From NCBI GenBank assembly GCA_017506865.1, contig JAFCMP010000018.1, positions 62,001 through 126,000 on the forward strand: a DNA stretch of 64,000 nucleotides, written 5' to 3'. This document shows, one piece after another, positions 34,401-43,269 of the stretch (its first letter is position 1; every line of letters starts with the position of its first letter). The position numbers and the translations under genes were made by a program. The notes under the pieces were generated by a model that was not told where the DNA came from, did not search any database, and was given only the letters and a program-made list of their open reading frames with translations. The stretch comes from Tribonema minus. Its lineage: Eukaryota; Sar; Xanthophyceae; Tribonematales; Tribonemataceae.

Positions 34401-34968
34401 GGGCCGGCGCAAGCGCCTTTCTAAGCATCGTACGCTTTGGGCTCTGGATCTAGGCTTGCCTTGTTTTTGAGTCTGAGCTTTGAGTCCGAGATGTTTTCAT
34501 ACCTGGTACCCAGGCAAGATAATGTCAAGAAGGCCCCTGTCAACTGCAGCTGCGTCAGCCGGCAAGCGCAAGCGCGCAGCACGACTCCATGTCATTTCAC
34601 CACGCGACTGCGTGCACATTTCCACACACAGCGATCTGAACTCCACGCTGAGTGCTCAAGGCTTCGCTGCCGCAACGTCACGTGGCATGCATGTGAAACC
34701 TTTGTGCCAAAGCGCTGCGCAATGCTGCTGGTACCGCGCTGCGCGCCCCGGTAAACTAGCCCTAACCCCTACCCTAACCCTAACCCCAACCCTACTCCCA
34801 ACGCTAACCCCCCTAAAACGTGATTCTATGCCGCAGAACATGGGTATCGACTTCCGCCAGCCGAGCATGTCGTACATCGTCAAGACTGCCGACGACAACG
34901 TTTACGCGCTGTCGTGGTACGAAGGCGTGCAGGCAGCGGACGGCAGCCTCAGCCTGCAGTGGGCCCTG
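28448..34968 (+). CDS. Secreted cysteine-rich protein, paralogue B (family not recognised)
   Basis: Plus-strand counterpart of gene A, with the same six exons and phases: 28448-28693, 28963-29164, 30551-30603, 31742-31838, 33385-33722, 34837-34968 (356 codons). Exon 1 is 246 nt in both; past the signal peptide its product is about 73% identical to A by hand count, with all of A's cysteines kept. It has the same signal-type N-terminus (FKACAVALLLVAIEVRALG), CFQGC, CGQPIPFCAAKGYC, GVFCFDFC, HCDDLTTPC, ETGATMDYDSW, TWYLYSSG and MSYIVKTADDNVYALSW. The donor expected after TGGGCCCTG in exon 6 is mutated (GA for GT); the next copy of this exon end, at 35080-35195, has an intact donor. Nothing in it points to catalysis. 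Its 3' end is not identified. Confidence 0.72.
29262..29440 (+). repeat. Two 3'-edge echoes of gene B exon 2
   Basis: Copies at 29262-29322 and 29384-29440 repeat the last 50-60 nt of exon 2 (ATCTGCGGACAGCCCATCCC ... TGCCCCGGAACAG) with GTGGGT or GTAGGT donors. Confidence 0.9.
29733..29790. repeat. Interstitial telomere-type tract, degenerate
   Basis: GGGTTAGGGTT variants in gene B intron 2. Confidence 0.85.
30127..30156. repeat. Interstitial telomere-type tract (TTAGGG)n
   Basis: Five perfect units in gene B intron 2. Confidence 0.95.
30628..30659. repeat. Interstitial telomere-type tract (TTAGGG)n
   Basis: Five units, one variant, 25 bp downstream of the gene B exon-3 donor. Confidence 0.95.
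30777..30905 (+). repeat. Dispersed 120-bp repeat family, copy 2
   Basis: Best-preserved plus-orientation copy, with GACTCGTGGCCAATGACTGC at its left end. Confidence 0.85.
31195..31270. repeat. Interstitial telomere-type tract (TTAGGG)n, degenerate
   Basis: About 75 bp of TTAGGG variants in gene B intron 3. Confidence 0.9.
31548..31640 (+). repeat. 5'-edge echo(es) of gene B exon 4
   Basis: Repeats of the intron end (TGCGATGG ... CATGTATCGCTTTGAGCGCAG) and a few exon bases, degenerate. Upstream of the exon. Confidence 0.6.
31905..32015 (-). repeat. Dispersed 120-bp repeat family, copy 3
   Basis: Inverted relative to copy 2 and about 1 kb away, just beyond exon 4 of gene B. Confidence 0.85.
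32925..33312 (+). repeat. Three 5'-edge echoes of gene B exon 5
   Basis: Copies near 32925-32990, 33135-33200 and 33250-33312 repeat a C-run, the acceptor CAG and the first 35-45 nt of exon 5 (GCACCGTGTCGCC ... ATCACCTGCTCCTC). Each is preceded by CTACTTCAACTTCAACATCA-like sequence that is also found before the true exon. Confidence 0.85.
34758..34800. repeat. Interstitial telomere-type tract (CCCTAA)n
   Basis: Six to seven units with variants, ending about 35 bp before the gene B exon-6 acceptor. Confidence 0.9.
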
Positions 34969-35079
34969 GAGAGTAGGTACTTGATTTACCTCCGCTCGAG
35001 GGGCAGAAACCTTGTGAAAAATGCAGGATATGCCGACAGGTACACTCACTACTTTTGGAAGTGGTGCTCTCTTGTCTGA

Positions 35080-36235
35080 GATCTGGCATGTCGTATGTCG
35101 TCAAGACCGCCAACGGCAACGCGTACGCGCTGTCGTGGGACGAAGTCGCGCAGGCAGCGGACGGCAGCCTCAGCCTGCAGTGGGCCCTGGTAAGCAGGCA
35201 GGGGGTAGGGTAGGTATGGGGTAGGGTACATATGGGGTAGGGTAGGTATGGGGCAGGGTAGGTATGGTAGGGCAGGTATGGGGTAGGGGTAGGTAAGTAG
35301 GTCCTTGATTTGCCTCAGCTCGAGGGGCGGAAACCCTATGAAAAGTACAAGATATGCAGCTCTTGTGCCCATGTCAAGCATGTGCTCCCTCGCATTCGCG
35401 AGTGCAGCTGAACACCTGCGCTGCCTTGCATGTATATAATGGCCAGCAGTCTAGTTACTTCAAAGTATGGGGTAGGAACGGTAGCAAGTAGGTGCACACA
35501 CTACTTTTGAAAACGGTGCTCTCTCGTCTGATACCTGGGATGTCGTACGTTGCCATGACCGCCAGCGGCCAAGTTTCTGCGACGCTGTGGATGATTGCCG
35601 GCATATGCGAGGCGGAACAGCAACCTCAGACCGCAGTGGGCCCTACTTTGAAGTATGGGGTAGGTATGGTAGCAGGTCGGGTACACGCGCACTACTTTCG
35701 AAAGCAGTGCTCTGTCGCCTGAGATCTGATGTGAAAAACGAATCAAAAGATCGTTGAGCTCTAGGTGACAAGGTATGGTTTGCCGCAAGTGCCTTCCACC
35801 AATAACCTTGGTCGCCGCTGCTGCAGTCATTGGCCACGAGTCAAACAGTGCCACCATAACCACAGTACGCAAAAAAACTTATGTGTGCAAGCTTTTTCGC
35901 ATTCGAGGCATGGGTGTTCAGTATGGACAGGTCTCACGTGTTCGGTAGGCCAGATATGTTGTAAGACACGACGATCGTCCAGCGGCCAGGTGTTTGCGAC
36001 GCCGCAGGCAGACGACGCCGCGCGCGCGGCGGAACAGCAGCATCGGCCTGCAGTGGAGCCCAGTAGGTAGGGGGTAGGGTACACGCTTTTGGAAGTGGTG
36101 CTCTTCGACTGAGGGCCGGCATGTCGTTCGTTGCCATGACCGCCAGCGGGCCACGTATTTGTGCTGCTGTGGGCAAGACGACAAATTGGAGGCGCGCGGC
36201 AGCATCTCAGTGGAGTTGGCCCTGGGCAAGTAGGC
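35080..36235 (+). repeat. Four 3'-edge echoes of gene B exon 6
   Basis: Copies at about 35080-35195, 35530-35645, 35935-36065 and 36105-36235 repeat the exon end and intron start. The first is nearly intact (SYVVKTANGNAYALSW frame, then TGGGCCCTG and GTAAGC); the others have stops and indels. A TATGGGGTAGGGTAGG simple repeat lies between the first two. Confidence 0.85.
35730..35855 (-). repeat. Dispersed 120-bp repeat family, copy 4
   Basis: Inverted copy lying between two 3'-edge echoes of gene B exon 6. Confidence 0.85.
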
Positions 36236-36499
36236 ATGGGGTAAGGCCTACTACCAAAGTGGTGCTCTCCTCATATGGTTGCTGTTGCTGGTTTGTATTG
36301 TGGCTGCTGGCGCTAAGGGCAGGGCGTGCTGAGCGCTGCTGCAGTGGGCTCTGTCCAGTCGCTGCAGCTTGCAGTTGGCCGTGGCAACTTCAAGTACTCA
36401 GGGGGTCCGCATTGGTGCGGCGCTCCTGGCTGAAAGGTTTGGACTCTCTCCCAAGTTCCTAATGAAGCTGCATGCCAAAGCTGCACCTGCTCACAACCT

Positions 36500-37490
36500 A
36501 ACCCCTGCTTGCACTCAGTGTCTGATAAGCACCGACTTGAAGGGACGTTCGCCATCGCCGTAATTTTTCATCATCTGCTTTCTGTCATGGCCGCTGGCGA
36601 GGTGAGCAGGGGCAGGTATGCACTGAATAGCAGCTTGTTGTCTGCAGTAACGTACACCTCGCGTTTCACGCGCTTCAAATCGCATGACGTGTCCTCCTGC
36701 TTCAACCTTCTGTTGGCAACACCACATTGGATTTGTTGCTGCCTCATTGATGTTTTTGTTAATACAAATTGCGCCATCTTGAGCGCTCGCGTTCAGCATG
36801 GCAGGACGTGGCACGTCACTCAACCTGAACTTCACTGTGCTCCTTTGTGCCTACACACTTGCGCTCCAGGTGAACCCTTGAAGCCCCCCTGGGGCTGCTG
36901 TCAAAGGAGGGGTTGAAGTTCAGCCCCAGCGGCAAATCAGTGCTTGAGCGCTGCTCCACACCGCCATGCTAGCGCAAAGTGCGAATGAGCGCTGCGACAC
37001 CTATGTTGGTTGTCATTTTTTGCATGTATTGTGATGTGACCTGAGTTTCTGGTGTGTGTGTACCGTAGGCGATGCGTGCAATGGCGTGCATCGTCCCAGC
37101 GTGATCATGTATGATGCCGGGGGAGGGACAGTCAGAAATAGCATTGAGTAGGCATCATGATGCCATGTCGCTCCTCCAAAGTGCAGTGCTTTCAACAGTC
37201 GCACTAACGGAGCACATGCTGGTTGCAGCAGCAACTTTTTTTCTCTATGTCTGTTGCCTTCAAGTTGGTACCATTGATATATTGAAGGGCCATGATGATC
37301 CCAAGCCTTCTTAGAATCTTCCGTTTTGAATGTGATTACAAAGTATTTGATACAGTGCGCGCCGGTTGTCGCCTCACCCATCGATATTTGTGCTCTGCCT
37401 TCCCCCCTTACTGCTCTGAACATGTTGAATTGCATGGTGTTGTTGTACTGCGGTAGATGCGGCAATATGGCTTGCATTATTAGCAGCATG
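36500..37490. other. Right-arm copy of the shared non-coding block
   Basis: Inverted partner of 19708-20652, including a minus-strand frame beginning KFRLSDVPRP and a plus-strand frame near 37111 whose counterpart begins at 20036. No gene can be supported. Confidence 0.5.
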
Positions 37491-37832
37491 AGGTAACGTC
37501 ACACACATGCACAATGCAGATCTCATTGCAAGGCAATGGAGAGCGCGGAAAAAATCGCGTGAAGTTCAGTGGCTACTATCTTGCAGCAAACCGGTGCAAA
37601 AAGGAGACCAAAACAAATCTCTCCACCGAAGACGAGGAGTTGAAGTTTTGGGAAGTTGCGGCAGTGCTCTCCGAGTTGGAGCTCTCCTGGTGCTTCACAG
37701 GACACCAATCCGCAGCGTGGCCGAGCCTGTAGCCAGTTCTGACTTCGATACGACGTGATCATGGGCAGAGGCAAGCGGAAAGGTATTACAGAGGGTTCTG
37801 GTCTCCATGATGATCTGCGATCTCTGGGAGAG
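37490..37832 (+). pseudogene. Right-arm copy of the PP28-SAP 5' flank and exon 1
   Basis: The ATG at 37758 is followed by GGCAGAGGCAAGCGG, matching exon 1 and intron start of the PP28-SAP gene, but the GTAAGC donor has become GCAAGC. Homology ends about 75 bp later, so no further exons exist here. Confidence 0.85.
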
Positions 37833-38439
37833 GCAGTATTTCAACCGCGTGGCGAATGATCTTGTCAGCGTGGACACATCACCGGGCACCGACTTTTGAG
37901 CAAATTTTGGGGTAAGTTGGCGACGACTTGCAGTTTGAGTGAGACTGCGTTGTTCACGGGCTAGCAGGGGCAGGAGGAGGCTTCATTCTCTACATCGATG
38001 ATTGCAGGGGGCCGAGCAACTGCTGACGCGCTCCTTGTTGCATCGCATGGCAGCCCTGGCGGCGGATATGCCACCTTAAGACTGTCAATTGAGCTTTGCG
38101 CTGCGGCAGCTGGGGCTAGCATTCTTGCTGGCGCCTCTTACTGGCAGCAGATGTTGGCAATGCTGCAGTTTTGCTGCAATTGAAGATGTACCAGCCGCGG
38201 AAGACGGCGTGCGCAACAGCTCACAACTTAGTCTGGATGTTGCCGGGCGGCGGCGCGGCGTGCTTTTGAACTGACGCCAAGCTGCGGCGTTGCTGCCAGG
38301 AAGAACATCAAGCGCTGGCAAGGATGGAACTGGAGAGAACGGCTTATGAGCATGCGGTTGCGCCATGGAAGCTGCGCAGTGAGGTGATCCTGCTGGAGGC
38401 GTAGCCAGCGAAAGGACGTGCTGTCAGAGGATGCTGGAC
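37833..38439. other. Spacer between the palindrome and the MMACHC upstream hairpin
   Basis: No gene supported; short frames on both strands only. It presumably holds part of the MMACHC regulatory region. Confidence 0.45.
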
Positions 38440-38690
38440 TGTCGTGTGTCGCAGGCAGTACGCAAGGCAAATGCCGGTGTCTGCACGCTCTCTAATTTAA
38501 CCTCAAGTGCTTGCAAAAACACGGAGCCGTTCTCGTTCTCGGCGTTCTCGAGGAACAGAACTGACACCGAGAACCCACGTTTTTGCCAAAAATCTCAAGA
38601 GAAAGGCAGAGCAGGAGCTTGAGTTGAGTTAGAGAGCGCAGACACCGGCATTTTGCCTTTGCATACTGCCTGAGACGCACAGCCGCAACA
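38440..38690. repeat. Hairpin-forming inverted repeat upstream of MMACHC
   Basis: The block 38440-38505 (GTGTCGCAGGCAGTACGCAA ... CACGCTCTC) recurs in reverse complement at 38625-38690, with mismatches, around a loop containing CTGACACCGAGAAC. This arrangement is what sits, duplicated, at the palindrome centre. Confidence 0.85.
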
Positions 38691-38745
38691 TCAGCGAGAC
38701 ATCATTACCAAGATCTTTTCTGACACAGGCAGAGACTCAAAGCAC

Positions 38746-41700
38746 ATGGCTTCTAGCTGGCAGCTGTATGCATCCGCTCTAGCGGCTGCTGTGAAGCCTC
38801 ACGGCCTCGATCTGAGCGCGTCCCTGCGATGCGAATGGTATAATAGCCTCGTGAAGCCCCCTATGCACCTCGCCGTGGGCTCAAATGGCGGGGTCAGCCT
38901 GGCTGTCCTCTTGGGCAATTCTGTGGCATTCTGGCCGCCGCTTTTGGCCACTTTGAGAGAGAAGAAATGGCAGCCTGATGACGCAGCGGTGGAGCCGGCA
39001 GCTGCAGCGGACGCGGCGAACAATTGCTGCCAGGACCTGCCTGGGGAGCGGAGCTGGGGCAAGCACCCCATAGATGCTTATGTGGTGAGTAGATAGTATT
39101 CAAGTAATTAAGCGCAGATCATGTGCGCCCATTTGAGTTTTCAGCTGCCCAGGGTTGCTCTAAGGTCCGTGTGCAGTTGTCTCCTGCGCCAGGTTGCTTG
39201 CGGGGCGCGCGTGAGCCTAGAGAAGCATGAGAGTAGCACAGTCTACGAAATCACATACGGCAAGCAGTAGGTCGGGAGGTATGTCAGGCTGCATGAGCAC
39301 TTTGATGCACGTGATCCCACCTAAATTTCTCCTAGTTTTATCGAGGAGTTCGCGCCTTTTGAAGGTCTGATGTCCATCATTGTTGCGTGGAATTTTCTTA
39401 CTTCCAACAAGGTGGTCTATATTGTCCGCAGATGGACGCGGTGAGCGCTGCCATGGGGATATCGTCGCAACGTCATACATGCGTACACATGCATACTCAT
39501 ACACGACACAGAAAACAGCATCACCCCAAGCACAAATTCCCCGGCGTCACCAATCCGCGAGTCAACGTGCGACGCTCCGCAGATGGATGTGGTGAGCGCT
39601 GTGCAGGAGCTGCGCGCGTCCGATGCACTGCCCGCGGCAGCAGCACCCCGAAAGGCACTCGACTACTTGAGCACTGTCCGCCTGCCTCACCCCCCCCCCC
39701 CCCCCCCCTTTTCTTCTCTCAACATGTAACGCTCCGCAGATGGAGGTGGTGAGCGCTGCTGTGCGGGAGCTGCGCGCGTCCGACGCGCTGCCCGCAGAGG
39801 CGCGCGCGGCGGAGGTGAAGCTGTACTGGGCGCATGAGACGGCGCGCGGGCGGCTTGTCGCCATACAGCGCATGGCGCATGTCTCCGGCCTCGCGTGGTG
39901 AGACCATCTTAAAGGCATGCGCGCACATAGGCTGACTCCGACGGTTTCCATAACGCCGCACCGCCCTCGAGCACTTCGCCGCACTTGCACCTGCGCGACA
40001 TGGCGATACGGCGGCGCGCAGGTGGCAGTGAAGCGCGACGTCACGGCTGCTGCTCTACTGCAAGTTGAAGTTTCTAGTCCGCCCCGTCACCCGCCAGAGG
40101 CATGCTGTGGTCAGCATCAAGCGTACTTGCCGTCCTAAAACAGAACGTGGCACCACGTGCTCGCGGGGTGTGGTGGCAGAGAAAGTTGAACTAGCGAGAC
40201 TGTGGCGCGCGGGCGGCTCGTCGCCATACAGCGCATGGCGCACGTCTCCGGCCTGGCGTGGTGAGGTCAATCAGCATGCGCGCGCGTAGGCTGACTCTGA
40301 CAGTCTCTTGTCCCCCCCGTCGGCAGTGAAAGTTGAAGTTAGCGAGACGGCGCGTGGGCGGCGTCGTCGCCATACAGCGCATGGCGCACGTCTCGGGCCT
40401 CGCGTGATGAGACCATTCAGCAGCGCGCGCAGAGACTGACTCTGACGCAACGAGCACCAAGCATACTCTCCCTCGTCAGACAGATCGTGACACCACACGT
40501 GCTCACGGGTGTGACGGCAGAGAAAGTTGAAGTTAGCGAGACGGCGCGCAGGCGCCTCGTCGCCATACAGCGCATGGCGCACGCCTAAGGTCTGGCGTGG
40601 TGAGACCATAAAGCATGCGCGCGCGCAGGCTGACTCCGACAATTTCCATAAAGTCGCCAGCGCTCTCGGGCACGGCGCGCACTTCAAGTTGCACCCGTGA
40701 CATGGGGTTACGGCGGCGCCCAGATGGCAGTTAAGAGCGACGTCACGGCTGCGGCTCTACTGCAAGTTGAAGTTTCTAGTCCGCCCCGTCACCCGCCAGA
40801 GGCATGCCACGATCAGCACCAAGCATGCATGCTCTCCATCATCAATCAGACAGAATGTGACACCAGGCGCCTGCGGGTGTGATGGCAGAGAAAGTTGAAG
40901 TTATCGAGACGGCGCGCGGGCGGCTGCTCGTCGCCATACTGCGCATGGCGCACACCTTAGGGCTAGGGTTAGCTACCCTGACCCTAACCCTAACTCATAC
41001 ATAGCAGCGGGCGTCTCTGGCGGTGCTGAAGCAGCGTACCCTGACCCTAATCCTAACTCATAGCAGCGGGTGTTGCTGGCGGTGCTGAACGCAGCGCCTC
41101 TCCCAGCCTGAACCCGATCCCTCATGTGTGTGCGTGCGCGCGGCTGCCGCAACGCCTACCCCCCGCCGCAAGCTGCACGACAACACGCCGCTCCTGCCTG
41201 CCCACAGAGGTCCTGAAGCCAGCGCCTCTCGTAACCTCAAGCCCTACCTTCAACTCTCCCCCTCCTCCCTTCCCCCCCCCACCCCACCCCACCCCCCCGC
41301 AGGCTCCATGACAAGACGCACCTGTGTCTGCACCCGGAGGTCGGGCCGTGGCTCGCGCTGCGCGCAGTCTGCTCGTTGTAACCTCAAGCCCAAGTGCACC
41401 CCCCCCCTCCCCCCCCCCCGGTGCTGCAGGCTCCATGACAAGACGCACCTCTGCCTGCACCCGGAGGTAGGGCCGTGGCTCGCGTTGCGCGCAGTCGTGC
41501 TCGTTGTAACTTCAAGCCCCAACTTCAACTCCACCCCCCCCCCCTGCGCTGCAGGCTCCACGACAAGACGCACCTCTGCCTGCACCCGGAGGTCGGGCCA
41601 TGGCTTGCGCTGCGCGCAGTCGTGCTCGTCGACGTGCCCGGCCCCTCCGGCCCGCCGCCGCCCGCGATGCCGTGTCCCGCGTCTGAGGCAGAGGTGGCGC

Positions 41701-43238
41701 GCGCCGCCGCCGCCATGGACGCCGCGCTAGGTGAGCACTTCTGCAGTGGCCTGCGCGTTACGCTCACCCACCGGCTCACTGTAAATATAGATGCAAGTTC
41801 TTCGATGTAGCTACATCTGAGGGCCTTGAATTGTGGTCACACTGAGGTTGCGGCGCCGTACAAGCAGGGACCCAAGCAGTGCAGCAGGTCGCCTTGTCCG
41901 TTTGTGATGACGCGCTCGAATTTGTGAAATTGCTGTGATGACGCGGACGTGGCTAAGCGTGTGCGCGGCGCTCTGCGCCATGCTTGCCCTAGGGTTAAGG
42001 TTAGCGTTAGGGTAAGGGTTGAGCGCGAACGCAATGCCTCTGCGTCCGGCTAAGTGGGTAGCCGGCGCGTTGCAGGTGCGGAATGCGTTGCATGGCAGCT
42101 GTAGCAGTGCTCCACTGATGTCAGTAACCAGCACTGTGCCACATTTCTGGCAAATGTAATGCGACCGTTAATTTGTTGCTTCTGGAATCTACTTCATCAG
42201 CTGCGATGGCTGCCGCACCGGGCTTCATTGTCTGCCTTTTATTGAATACAAGAGACTCAGAACGGCGGCGCACTTGTGCTTGCCCCTGCTGCCGTGCCTG
42301 TGTTGCACCAAACGTCAAGCTGAATCAATATCAGAATGAACCTCAAATATTGCAATGGTGAAAGCCAAGCTCAATAAGTAATGAAGACATGAAGCAATTC
42401 ATCAAAATCATATATTTTGACATGTGGTAACATATCCGTACCCCTGTTGGCGTGCTGCGTCGCACCATCTTACCGATGCAATGCCAGTAATTCTTCTCGT
42501 AGCTCCCACCCTCACCCTCAGTTGTCACATTTGCATAACCCCTGCTGTCGTGCTGCGTCGCGCCATTGTATGGATGAACTGCTCGTAGCTTCCGCCCTCA
42601 CCCTCAGTCTTCACATATGCATCCAACTGCTGTCGTGCCTTAGATGTCACCAAGCGCAGCGGCGCCACCAGCCGCGAGGCGCGCGAGGCATTTCTCGCCT
42701 CAAGCATGAGTTACTTCAACCCCAAACTCAGCACAAACCCTAAGTTATCACATACTAATTATGCCTGCCACCGTGCCTGCGTTTCACCAGGTGTCATAAA
42801 GCACGGCGGCGGCGCCAACAGTTGCACGAATGTAACCCTGGTAACCCTACCTGTAGCATCGACCGCAACCCTCAGTGATCGCATATGCGTAACCCTCCGC
42901 TGTCGTGCTGCGTCGCGCCAGACATCATCAAGCACGCGTCGGCGTTGTACGGATGAAAAAGGCCAGTAATCCTACTCACAGATCCCACCCCCACCCTCAC
43001 CCTCAGTTGTCACATATTATGCGTACCCCTGCTGTCGCTGCTGCGTCGCGCCAGACGTCATCAAGCGCAGCGGCGCCACCAGCCGCGAGGCGCGCGAGGC
43101 GTTCCTCGCCGCACGCGCGGCCTTCGACCTCGGCGCCGCGTACCGCTACCCTGCCGACGTCATCGAGTATCACTACCACAAGGACCTGAGGACGCTGCAG
43201 CGGTGCCTGCGGGACACGCAGCCGCCGCCGCCGCCGCC

Positions 43239-43269
<31 letters not shown>

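Larger units (their letters stand above)
28153..37832. repeat. Right arm of the giant imperfect palindrome
   Basis: Inverted partner of 17690-27856. Homology stops abruptly near 37832: both arms share GATCTGCGATCTCT, then diverge. Relative to the left arm it lacks about 1.6 kb containing the Helitron fragment. Confidence 0.9.
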
